From the NCBI RefSeq assembly GCF_028867705.1, contig NZ_CP066171.1:1178001-1242000 (forward strand): a DNA stretch of 64,000 bases, read 5' to 3'. This DNA comes from Thermoleophilum album (lineage in GTDB: Bacteria; Actinomycetota; Thermoleophilia; Solirubrobacterales; Thermoleophilaceae). Each line of letters opens with the position of its first letter. Position 1 is the stretch's first letter. The position numbers were made by a program, and so were the translations under genes. The notes under the pieces are model-generated. The model was not told the DNA's origin, did not search any database, and saw only the letters and a list, made by a program, of their open reading frames with translations. Of the stretch, positions 9,891 through 17,313 are shown in pieces.

Positions 9891-11876
9891 TCAGGCAAGC
9901 GCTTCGCTGTGAGCGAGCACGAGCTGCGCGACGCGAGCCGCCACGTGCTCGCCGGTGAGGCCCACCTCCTCGCGCAGCAAGCGCGGTGCCCCGTGGGTCA
10001 CGAAGCGGTCGGGAAGCCCGAAGCGCACAACCCGCACGTCGCCCAGCGCGCCGCGGTCCGACAGAAGCTCGAGCACCGCCGCGCCGAAGCCGCCGGCTAG
10101 CTGGTTCTCCTCAACCGTGACGATCACCTCGTGCTCGGCGGCGAGCCGCAGGAAGAGCTCCTCGTCGAGAGGTTTGGCGAAGCGCGCGTCCACCAGCTCG
10201 GCTTCGAGCCCGTGCACCTCGCTGAGCAGCTCGCGGGCCGCACGCGCCACCTCCACCCCGTAGCCGTAGCCGACAAGCGCCACGCGCTCGCCGGGTGCGA
10301 GCACCTCGCCACGTCCGATCTCGATCGGCTGCGGATCGTCGGGGAGCGGTACGCCGAGCGCCTCGCCACGCGGGTAGCGCAGCGCGACCGGGCCGTCGTC
10401 GTAGGTGAGCGCGGTCCGCAGCATGCGGACGAGCATCGCCTCGTCGCGCGGTGCCATCAGCACGATGTGCGGCAAACAACGCAGGTAGGAGATATCGAAA
10501 GCGCCGTGGTGGGTCGGCCCGTCGTCGCCCACGAGGCCGGCGCGGTCCATCGCGAAGACGACGTTCAGCCGCTGCAGGCAGACGTCGTGGACGATCTGGT
10601 CGTAGGCGCGCTGGAGGAACGTCGAGTAGATCGCCGCCACCGGTTTCGCACCGGCGAGAGCGAGGCCAGCAGCGAACAGCACGGCGTGCTGCTCGGCGAT
10701 CCCGACGTCGTAGTAGCGGTCGGGAAGCTCGCGCTGGAGGATGTTCAGTCCCGTCCCCGAGTTCATCGCCGCGGTGATGCCGACCACGCGTGGGTCGCGT
10801 CGGCACTCGGCGAGGAGCGCGCGCCCGAACACTTCGGTGTAGGTGGGTTTCGCCGAGGGCGGCGGCGGCTTCTTCGGCGCCGGCGCGCGGTTGAGGATCG
10901 ACCCCGCCTTGGCGGCGTGCCACTTCTCCATCCCTTCGAGGCCGCCCTCTTCGGCCGGCGCGAAGCCCTTGCCCTTGACGGTCTTGCAGTGCACGACGAC
11001 CGGCCTCTCGGCTGCGAGCGCCTCGCGCACGGCCTCGCGTACCGCGGCGACGTCGTGCCCGTCGATGACGCCGACGTAAGCGAGGTTGAGCTCCTCAAAG
11101 AAGAGGCCGGGCGCCCAGTAGGCCTTGAGCGACTCCTTGAGGATCGGGCCGAGCCGCTCGATCCGCTCGCCGATCCCGAGCGGCAGGCGCGTCAGCGCTT
11201 CCTCGATGTCTTCGCGCGCGTGGTGGAGCTTGGGGTTAAGCCGCAGACGGTTGAAAAGCCGCGCTAGCGCGCCGACGTTGGGCGCGATCGACATCCCGTT
11301 GTCGTTGAGCAGGATGACGATCGGGAGCTCCATTCCACCGGCGTTGTGGAGCGCCTCGAAGGCCACCCCGCCGGTCAACGCACCGTCGCCGACGACGGCC
11401 ACGACGTGGCCGTTCGGACAGTGGCCCTTTCGCATCGCCTCTTTCAGGCCGACGGCGTACGAGATGGCGGTCGAGGCGTGGCCGGCGCCCATTATGTCGT
11501 GCTCGGATTCGAAGATCGAGCAGAAGGGCGCTAGCCCGCCGTACTGGCGGATCGTGTGGAAGCGGTCGCGCCGCCCGGTCAGGATCTTGTGCGGGTACGC
11601 CTGGTGACCGACGTCCCAGAGGATCTTGTCGCGCGGCGAGTCGAGGAGGCTATGCAGCGCGACAGCGATCTCGCAGGTGCCGAGGTTGGCGCCGAAGTGC
11701 CCGCCGATCTCGCCGATCGTGTCGATGATCAGCTCGCGGATCTCCTGGGCCACCTGCTGCAGCTCGGATTCCGACAGCCGCTTGAGATCGGCCGGCCCGC
11801 TGATCGCGTCGAGTAGACGGGTGCTGCGCGCACCCGCCCCGTCGCTTTGCCGACGCTTGTCACCGCTCGCGCTCAC
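9891..11876 (-). CDS. dxs: 1-deoxy-D-xylulose-5-phosphate synthase
   Basis: 661 residues. It is the thiamine-diphosphate enzyme that joins pyruvate and glyceraldehyde 3-phosphate in the first step of the non-mevalonate isoprenoid pathway. The N-terminal domain shows ILWDVGHQAYPHKILTGR and the cofactor motif VVGDGALTGGVAFEALHNAG with LNDNGMSI; the central pyrimidine-binding domain shows DVGIAEQHAVLFAAGLA and the ALRYPRG segment. GTG 11876 starts one base after the prenyl synthase stop and is preferred; the family core begins only near LLDAISGPADLKRL, so the first 25 or so residues are an extension. It shares a unit with the prenyltransferase that uses its product. Confidence 0.96.
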   Translation of the reverse strand: MSASGDKRRQSDGAGARSTRLLDAISGPADLKRLSESELQQVAQEIRELIIDTIGEIGGHFGANLGTCEIAVALHSLLDSPRDKILWDVGHQAYPHKILTGRRDRFHTIRQYGGLAPFCSIFESEHDIMGAGHASTAISYAVGLKEAMRKGHCPNGHVVAVVGDGALTGGVAFEALHNAGGMELPIVILLNDNGMSIAPNVGALARLFNRLRLNPKLHHAREDIEEALTRLPLGIGERIERLGPILKESLKAYWAPGLFFEELNLAYVGVIDGHDVAAVREAVREALAAERPVVVHCKTVKGKGFAPAEEGGLEGMEKWHAAKAGSILNRAPAPKKPPPPSAKPTYTEVFGRALLAECRRDPRVVGITAAMNSGTGLNILQRELPDRYYDVGIAEQHAVLFAAGLALAGAKPVAAIYSTFLQRAYDQIVHDVCLQRLNVVFAMDRAGLVGDDGPTHHGAFDISYLRCLPHIVLMAPRDEAMLVRMLRTALTYDDGPVALRYPRGEALGVPLPDDPQPIEIGRGEVLAPGERVALVGYGYGVEVARAARELLSEVHGLEAELVDARFAKPLDEELFLRLAAEHEVIVTVEENQLAGGFGAAVLELLSDRGALGDVRVVRFGLPDRFVTHGAPRLLREEVGLTGEHVAARVAQLVLAHSEALA

Positions 11877-11877
11877 G

Positions 11878-12774
11878 TCACCGTTGCCGCGCAAGAACGT
11901 AGTCCGCCACACGGGCAAGGTCGCTCGTGTCGCCGTCCGCTTGCGCGAGATGCGCACGCGCCCGCGTGTGCGCCTCGCGAGCCAGCTCGCGCGCGCGGTC
12001 CAACCCGAACACGCTCACGTATGTGACCTTGTGCAAGCGCTCGTCGGACCCGCGCCGTTTTCCCAGCTCCTGTTCGTTCCCGCTCACGTCGAGAATGTCG
12101 TCCACGATCTGAAAGAGCAGCCCGAGCTCGGCAGCGAAGGCGCGATACGGGATTGTGGCAGGTCCGTCGCTTCCTGCCAGGGTGAGTACGGACCCCACCG
12201 ACGCAGCGATCAGGGCGCCGGTCTTGAGCCGGTGGATGCGCTGCAAGCGCTCGGCGTCGACTTCGTGTGCGCCGGCCGAGACGTCGAGAAACTGTCCCCC
12301 TACCATCCCCCGCACGCCGGTGGCGGCGATCAGTTCACGCACCGCGGCTAGCACACGCTCGGCCGGTCCCTGTTGGTGGCTCACAACGTGAGCGACAGCC
12401 TCAGCGAACAGCCCGTCGCCGGCGAGGATCGCGACGTCCTCGCCGAAGGCGACGTGGCAAGTCGGCCGCCCGCGCCGCAGGTCGTCGTCGTCCATCGCCG
12501 GCAGATCGTCGTGGATCAGCGAGTAGGTGTGGATCATCTCGATCGCCGCCGCCAGCGGCAGCACCCACTCGGGGTCGCGGCCGAGTGCCCGCGCCGTGGC
12601 GAGGGCGAGAACAGGGCGCACCCGCTTGCCGGGCGCAAGCAGCGAGTAGCGCATCGCCTCGACCAGCCGCTCGGTGCCGGCGACCGCGTCGAGCGGTAGC
12701 GCTGCGAGGTAGCTCTCGACGCGTCGCTGCAGGGCGACCGGGTAGACGCTCTCGACTTCTTCGGCGACGGGCAC
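11878..12774 (-). CDS. Polyprenyl (farnesyl/geranylgeranyl) diphosphate synthase
   Basis: 298 residues. Trans-prenyltransferase that condenses isopentenyl diphosphate with allylic diphosphates. Both aspartate-rich motifs are present: DDLPAMDDDDLRRG (first, with the longer DDxxxxD spacing of short-chain bacterial enzymes) and QIVDDILD (second), along with GKRVRPVL and the LKTGAL segment. Product length cannot be read safely. GTG 12774 stands 6 nt behind TACTCT, so the start is probably leaderless; the frame is open further upstream but lacks family sequence there. dxs follows directly. Confidence 0.94.
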   Translation of the reverse strand: MPVAEEVESVYPVALQRRVESYLAALPLDAVAGTERLVEAMRYSLLAPGKRVRPVLALATARALGRDPEWVLPLAAAIEMIHTYSLIHDDLPAMDDDDLRRGRPTCHVAFGEDVAILAGDGLFAEAVAHVVSHQQGPAERVLAAVRELIAATGVRGMVGGQFLDVSAGAHEVDAERLQRIHRLKTGALIAASVGSVLTLAGSDGPATIPYRAFAAELGLLFQIVDDILDVSGNEQELGKRRGSDERLHKVTYVSVFGLDRARELAREAHTRARAHLAQADGDTSDLARVADYVLARQR

Positions 12775-12780
12775 GAAGCG

Positions 12781-12786
12781 AGAGTA
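12781..12786 (-). promoter_or_regulatory. Putative leaderless -10 box of prenyl synthase gene
   Basis: TACTCT on the minus strand is followed by CGCTTC and the GTG at 12774. It lies just downstream of the XseB-like stop, giving the isoprenoid pair its own start site inside the gene cluster. Confidence 0.45.
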
Positions 12787-12808
12787 GTGGAGCCGCAGTG
12801 GCGAACGC

Positions 12809-13153
12809 CTAGAGGAGGCTCTCCTGCCCGCGCGGCCCCCCACGAGCCAGGGCCTCGACGCTCGCTGCGAGCCGGTCGGCGAGCTCGCGCGCTGTCGCGG
12901 CGCGCTCGCGAGCGAGCGCCAGCGTGGCGGGATCGAACTCGGGGTCGACGCTCGCGGAGGCTGAACCGCCAGGCGCAGCGTCGCGCCCGGACGAGCCGTC
13001 GCTGTCGGGCGCAGCGTTGTCTCGCGTCTCGGCCTTGCCCCCGTGCGCGGCATCGCCGCCCCGCGGGACCTCGCCGCAGTCCCGCGCGAGCGCTGCAGCG
13101 AGGGCGTCTACCGCCGCGAGCGTCCGCTCGAACACGTCGCCGTCAGCCACCAT
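12809..13153 (-). CDS. Small helical protein in the xseB position (possible divergent exonuclease VII small subunit)
   Basis: 114 residues from ATG 13153. Two Ala/Arg/Glu-rich helical stretches (FERTLAAVDALAAALARD near the start; LALARERAATARELADRLAASVEAL near the end) flank a low-complexity Asp/Gly/Ser linker. Exonuclease VII small subunits are about 60-80 residues with two antiparallel helices and often precede the prenyl synthase and dxs, so position and helix layout suggest XseB. The usual conserved residues are not clear and no xseA is in the window, so the name is not given. It sits about 130 bp after nusB. Confidence 0.5.
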   Translation of the reverse strand: MVADGDVFERTLAAVDALAAALARDCGEVPRGGDAAHGGKAETRDNAAPDSDGSSGRDAAPGGSASASVDPEFDPATLALARERAATARELADRLAASVEALARGGPRGQESLL

Positions 13154-13283
13154 CGCCCTCAAGGTAGCGGCGACGGCGGCGCAGCGCCGAGCCGCGTTGC
13201 CGCGGGCGCGCCGCACACGTCGTTGCGGCCCACCGGCGGCGCAGCGCGCATCTGCGGCGTCCGCCGACGCGTCGCGGCACGAC

Positions 13284-13679
13284 TCACTGCGACCCGCCAG
13301 GCACCAGGCCGCGCGCACGGGCGATGCCGGCCAGCACGCCGTTCACGAAAGCGGGCGCCTCGGCCGAGCAGTACCGGGTCGCCTGCTCGACGGCCTCGTC
13401 GATCGCCACCTCCAGTGGCACATCGTCGCGGTAGAGGAGCTCGTATACGGCGACCCGAAGGATGTTGCGTTCGAGCGGCGCGATCCGCTCGAGCGTCCAA
13501 CCTTCGGCGTGCTCGCCGATCAGCGCGTCGATCTCCCGGCGGTGGCGGATCACGCCGTAGATCAGCTCGCGCGTGAAGGTGGGGGCGCGCGCGTCGACGA
13601 GCTCGTCGAGCGGCCGGCCGGTGACATCGTGCTGGTACAGCGCAACGACCGCCGCGCGCCGCTGGTCGCTGCGCCGCAT
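13284..13679 (-). CDS. nusB: Transcription antitermination factor NusB
   Basis: 131 residues, normal for NusB, an RNA-binding partner of NusE (S10) in rRNA antitermination. The start MRRSDQRRAAVVALYQHDVTG matches the arginine-rich RNA-binding N-terminus, and the conserved core is clear (LERIAPLERNILRVAVYELLYRDDVP, VAIDEAVEQATRY, FVNGVLAGIAR). The start lies 3 bp after the efp stop; efp-nusB is a common pair. Confidence 0.95.
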   Translation of the reverse strand: MRRSDQRRAAVVALYQHDVTGRPLDELVDARAPTFTRELIYGVIRHRREIDALIGEHAEGWTLERIAPLERNILRVAVYELLYRDDVPLEVAIDEAVEQATRYCSAEAPAFVNGVLAGIARARGLVPGGSQ

Positions 13680-13682
13680 CGA

Positions 13683-14246
13683 CTAAGCGCGCGAGATGTA
13701 GGTGCCGGTGCGGGGGTCGACGCGCACGCGGTCGCCGACGTTGACGAACAGCGGCACCCGCACCGTGGCGCCCGACTCGAGCGTCGCGGGTTTCTCGCCC
13801 CCGCCAGACACGGTGTCGCCGCGCACGCCGGGTTCCGTCTCGGTGACGGTCAACTCGACCGCACTGGGCAGCACGACGTCCACCGGCTCGCCGTCGACCG
13901 ACAGCACGTCGACCTCTTGGTTCGGCGCTATCCAGCGCAGCGCCTCGGCGACCTGCTGTTCGGGGATAGAGATCTGGTCGAACGTTTCGCTGTCCATGAA
14001 GTGCGCGTCGCTGCCATCGGCATAGAGGAACTGCATGCGCCGCGTCTCGGTATGGACCTGCCGGAAGCGCTCACCGGCACGGAAGGTGCGTTCGAGCACC
14101 GCGCCGTCGTCGAGCCGGCGCAGCTTCGTGCGCACGAACGCCCCGCCCTTCCCGGGTTTCACGTGCTGGAACTCGAGGATCCGGAACACTGTTCCGTCGA
14201 CCTCGATGTGCATTCCGTTGCGGAAGTTGTTGGTGCTGACCTGCAT
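13683..14246 (-). CDS. efp: Elongation factor P
   Basis: 187 residues. EF-P relieves ribosome stalling at proline runs. The KOW-like domain I begins with [15 protein letters not shown] and carries the exposed loop [12 protein letters not shown] with the lysine at the tip; domains II and III follow ([18 protein letters not shown], and the terminal [20 protein letters not shown]). A good ribosome site (GGAGG) lies just before the ATG. No EpmA or EarP partner is seen in the window. nusB follows 3 bp downstream. Confidence 0.96.
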   Translation of the reverse strand: MQVSTNNFRNGMHIEVDGTVFRILEFQHVKPGKGGAFVRTKLRRLDDGAVLERTFRAGERFRQVHTETRRMQFLYADGSDAHFMDSETFDQISIPEQQVAEALRWIAPNQEVDVLSVDGEPVDVVLPSAVELTVTETEPGVRGDTVSGGGEKPATLESGATVRVPLFVNVGDRVRVDPRTGTYISRA

Positions 14247-14267
14247 GGCCTCCGAGGCGGTCGAAGG

Positions 14268-15023
14268 CTAACCACCGACGCCGCCGCTTGCGTCGTGCCA
14301 GGCGATACCTAGGGTCGTCGGGTCGAGATCGGCGGGAAGGCGCCCCTCGCCGGCGAGCTTGTCGAGATGCGAAGCGAGGTTCACTGCGGCCAGTCCGCGC
14401 AACGGTGGCGGCACGTCGAACCAGGCGCGATCGAGCAAACCCTGCTTGTCCCGCACCCCAGCATCGAGCGCAGCGAGCAGGAGCCGCTCGCGCTCGCGTC
14501 GATGGTTCAGGTACTCGTCGATCTTCGCGATCGGGTCCCAAACCGGCGGGCCATGGCCTGGGCAGAGAACTCGCGGCGCGCGTCGCCGCACCGTTTCCAG
14601 CGAGCGGATGTAGGCGGCGAGCGCGCCCGGTTCCGGGGGCACGATCACCGAGCCACGTCCTGCGACGAGGTCGCCGCACAGGCAGATGTCGCCCAAGAAG
14701 AGACAGACGTGGTCGCGCGCGTGCCCAGGAGTCCACTCGACCGTGAACGGTCCGACCTGGCGCGGGCCGTCGGCGCCCCCGGCGCCGGGCACGACCACGG
14801 CGACCCCGCCGGCAAGTTCGGCGAGCGCTTCGGCGCCCTCGCAGTGATCGGGATGTGAGTGGGTGACGACGATCCCCGCCACCGTGCCGTCCGCAGCTGC
14901 CAAAACCCGGCGCAGATGTCCCTCATCGGCGGGCCCGGGGTCGACCACCCAACCCTCGACGATGAACGTGTTCGTTCCCTCGAGCGTGAGAGGCGACGGA
15001 TTAGGCGCTACGACACACCGCAC
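14268..15023 (-). CDS. Metallo-beta-lactamase fold hydrolase
   Basis: 251 residues from GTG 15023. The metal site is complete: HSHPDHCEGA (HxHxDH), then TPGHARDHVCLFLGD, then LCGD, and a late HGP segment. A C-terminal helical winged region (about 185-245) with DKQGLLDRAWFDVPPPLRGLAAVNLASHLDKLAGEGRL resembles the LACTB2 / RNase-type group of this superfamily. The reaction cannot be read from sequence; RNase or thioester hydrolase are options. The start is uncertain because the frame is open to 15257, but similarity begins near RCVVAPNPSPLTLEGTNT. efp follows 21 bp downstream. Confidence 0.85.
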   Translation of the reverse strand: MRCVVAPNPSPLTLEGTNTFIVEGWVVDPGPADEGHLRRVLAAADGTVAGIVVTHSHPDHCEGAEALAELAGGVAVVVPGAGGADGPRQVGPFTVEWTPGHARDHVCLFLGDICLCGDLVAGRGSVIVPPEPGALAAYIRSLETVRRRAPRVLCPGHGPPVWDPIAKIDEYLNHRRERERLLLAALDAGVRDKQGLLDRAWFDVPPPLRGLAAVNLASHLDKLAGEGRLPADLDPTTLGIAWHDASGGVGG

Positions 15024-15250
15024 CGGCGGCGGCCAAGTTGCCCCGGCGGGGCTACGCCGCTGTATCCCCCTCGCCCGTGTCACACTCGCCCCCACGATCG
15101 GCCGCGCTGCAGGAGTTCGTGCAAAATGTTGCCTTCCTCTGGCGTTACGGGTACTGATTATGTAGCGCTTCGAGAGCCCCACGCCCCCACTGCGGGTCGG
15201 CGGCTCTCCTGTAGCGGATCGGAGTTCGAGGGAGAGGCGGACCAGATCAA

Positions 15251-15730
15251 ATGGCAAAGCAGGCGACGGCAGCGCACGCAGACACGCCCCGCGTGGCGAG
15301 TTCCTCGTCCCCCAGCCCCGTTGGTTCCATGGTCAGGGGCCGTCGTGGACGCGTCGAGGACGTTCTCTCGATCCAACTGCCAGGCGGCCCGCAGGCGGCT
15401 GCGCAGGCGCGCCGAGCGCTGTGGAGGCTGCGCGGCGATCTCGACCCGCCCCTGCTCGAAACGGCCCGGCTGCTCGTGACGGAGCTGATCGCGAACGCGG
15501 TCAAACACGCCCGTTCGGCGACGATCGAGATGAAGGCCGCGGTCGGGCGGCGCAAAGTGCTGATCGAGATCGCCGACGACGGTCCCGGCTTCGAGCACGT
15601 GCCGGCGGGCGCCGACGACGACCGTGCGTCGGGTTGGGGCCTTTTCTTGGTCGACCGTCTCGCCGATCGCTGGGGTGTCACGCGCGAAGGCGGTCGCACC
15701 CGCGTTTGGTTCGAGCTGAAGCGCGCCTAG
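15251..15730 (+). CDS. RsbW/SpoIIAB-like anti-sigma regulatory ATPase
   Basis: 159 residues with a GHKL ATP-binding fold: N-box LLVTELIANAVKHA, G1 box IADDGPGF, and G2 box SGWGLFLVDRLADRWG. Such stand-alone kinases phosphorylate anti-anti-sigma factors or hold SigB/F-type sigma factors. The first 35 residues are Ser/Pro/Arg-rich and probably unstructured. A purine-rich ribosome site (GGGAGAGGCGG) precedes the ATG. No anti-anti-sigma gene is next to it; a SigB/F-type sigma lies at 48017, so a partner relation is possible but not shown. Confidence 0.85.
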   Translation: MAKQATAAHADTPRVASSSSPSPVGSMVRGRRGRVEDVLSIQLPGGPQAAAQARRALWRLRGDLDPPLLETARLLVTELIANAVKHARSATIEMKAAVGRRKVLIEIADDGPGFEHVPAGADDDRASGWGLFLVDRLADRWGVTREGGRTRVWFELKRA

Positions 15731-16265
15731 CGCGAGCGCTTGGAAGCGGCGCGGCAGGCGCGCTCGACAACCGACCGGCGCGAAGCGAGTTCGGCCCGTT
15801 GTCGAAGCACGGCCAGGCTCTTTTTTGTGCGCCGTACAAGCGCCCGGGCGGCTGCGCACGCGATCCTCGGGTCCGACGCTAGGGACAGCGACCAGGAGCG
15901 AGGTTCAGGGCAATGGCAGGGCACAGGTTGTTCACGTTTCTGCTGACGGGGTCGCGGCGCGCAGGAGCCGGCCCGGCGCGGGCTGCCGAAGCGGCGCTCG
16001 CGGGTAGCGATGCTGGGCCGGGCCGGGATGCCGGCTTCGGGCGGCGTCCTTCGCCCGTGCCGGATGCCGAGGCCCGGCAGGAAGCCGGGCGGGTGCGGAC
16101 CGCCACGACCGGGTCGCGTGGACGCCAGAGCGGTCTGCGCGCGCGTCGCGTGCGCCTCGTCGAACTCGGCGGCGGGGAAGGTGGCGCGCGGCGTTTCGCG
16201 CTCGTGCGCGCATAGAGGCGCCGCGCTAGGCAGGATCCGACGGCGCTCGGCGCGCTCCGCGACCG
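15731..16265. other. 535-bp interval without a convincing gene
   Basis: Both strands carry open frames. The plus frame 15913-16215 (100 residues, starting MAGHRLFTFLLTG, then Ala/Gly/Arg-rich, ending VRLVELGGGEGGARRFALVRA) has a fair third-position GC bias and could be a small gene, but no motif and no good ribosome site. The minus frame 15727-16308 looks like an accidental long frame of Arg/Ala/Pro. A long interrupted stem lies at 16018-16077. A T run (15822-15827) follows the RsbW-like gene without a clear hairpin. Confidence 0.5.
16018..16077. repeat. Nested inverted repeats forming a long interrupted stem
   Basis: Three stems nest around one loop: CCGGGCC (16018) with GGCCCGG (16071), CCGGC (16031) with GCCGG (16059), and CGGGCG (16038) with CGCCCG (16052), leaving an 8-nt loop. 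Internal loops are 6/7 nt and 2/1 nt. High GC raises the chance of such pairing, so it may be accidental; it might also be a structured RNA or a termination element between two genes. Confidence 0.4.
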
Positions 16266-17303
16266 TTAGCGCGCTCCGGCAGTGGGATCGTCGACTCTTT
16301 CCTGCCACAGTCGCGGCGGCTCGTCGCTCGGAAGGCGGGAGACCGGGCGCGCAGCGGTTGGGGTAGCGCCGCTCGTTGACGCGCCGGCGGCAGGTGGAGC
16401 GCTTTCGATCTGCCCGAGCAGAGCACGCAACCGCGCCGCAGCCGTCGGCGCGTCGTCACCGCGGTTGTTGTTGAACATCACGTGCACCGCGCGCGCCTCT
16501 CGCGCCAGGCGGCGGGCGCGGGCGGCGATCTCGGCGAGCTCGTCGTCGCTGTAGCGCCAACCGAAACGCTCGGCGACCGTGCGGCCGCGCAGATAGCCGT
16601 CGGTGTTGCGGCCGTGCAAGCGCATGTAGGCGAGGTCTGCGCAAGTGACGGCGTCGAGCGGCGGCATGATCGTGACGTGGTCGCCCGGCGGTGCGTCGAC
16701 GCAGACGAACGTCGCTCTGCGCTCGCGGAACCAGGCGAGCGTGTCGCCCAAGCGTTCTTCCCCGACCCATTTGCGATTGCGCAGCTCGATCGCGACGTGG
16801 TGCGGGGCGAGGGCGTACAGCAAGCGGTCGAGCTCGTCGAGCGCGAAACGGTCGGGATCGAACGCCGGCGTCAGCTGGACCAGGATCGCGCCGAGCTTGC
16901 CTTGCTCGGCCAGGGGCCGGACCACGTCGGCAAGGCGTTCGGCGAGACGCGCCTCGAGTTCCGGCGTCAAGAGCACACGGCCGCGGGCGTTGGTTTTCGC
17001 GATGCCGCGAAGGTCGCGCGGCAGCGAGGCGGGCGGCGCTGCGTGGCGCGACAACACGCGGTGCGCCTTGACGTCGAAGACGAACCCGGGCGGCGTTTCC
17101 TCGGCCCAGCGGCGGACGACGGCGCGGCTCGGGAGCGCGTAGAAGGTCGAGTTGACCTCGACGGCGGCGAAGCGCTCGGCGTACCAGCGCAAGCGGTCGC
17201 GCGCTGGCAGATCGGGCGGGTACCACTCGGCGACGAAGCCTGGGTCGGCCCAGCTAGAGGTGCCGACGAGGATCGTTCCCTGCGGCGAGGTGTCGGTTGC
17301 CAC
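16266..17303 (-). CDS. DUF72 (YecE-like) family protein
   Basis: 345 residues from GTG 17303. DUF72 proteins adopt a TIM-barrel resembling xylose isomerase-like folds; their function is unknown. Typical segments are VGTSSWADPGFVAEWYPP at the start, FAAVEVNSTFYALPS, FDVKAHRVLSRH, LGAILVQLTPAF, AIELRNRKWV, and the late YMRLHGRNT and HVMFNNNRGDDAPTAAARL. It lies 10 bp after dnaE2 and is probably in the same damage-inducible unit; DUF72 genes are common companions of repair genes, though no repair role has been shown. The last 45 residues are Pro/Ser/Arg-rich and variable. Confidence 0.88.
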   Translation of the reverse strand: MATDTSPQGTILVGTSSWADPGFVAEWYPPDLPARDRLRWYAERFAAVEVNSTFYALPSRAVVRRWAEETPPGFVFDVKAHRVLSRHAAPPASLPRDLRGIAKTNARGRVLLTPELEARLAERLADVVRPLAEQGKLGAILVQLTPAFDPDRFALDELDRLLYALAPHHVAIELRNRKWVGEERLGDTLAWFRERRATFVCVDAPPGDHVTIMPPLDAVTCADLAYMRLHGRNTDGYLRGRTVAERFGWRYSDDELAEIAARARRLAREARAVHVMFNNNRGDDAPTAAARLRALLGQIESAPPAAGASTSGATPTAARPVSRLPSDEPPRLWQERVDDPTAGAR

Positions 17304-17313
17304 GCCCCCGACG

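Noticed and set aside
15075-15090. GTGTCACACTC resembling half of a CRP site before the RsbW-like gene
   Set aside because: The spacing and second half-site do not match TGTGA-N6-TCACA; only one arm is present.
15727-16308. 193-residue minus-strand frame in the gene-poor interval
   Set aside because: Codon third positions are not GC-biased, the sequence is Arg/Ala/Pro/Ser without motifs, and it runs into the DUF72 3' end.
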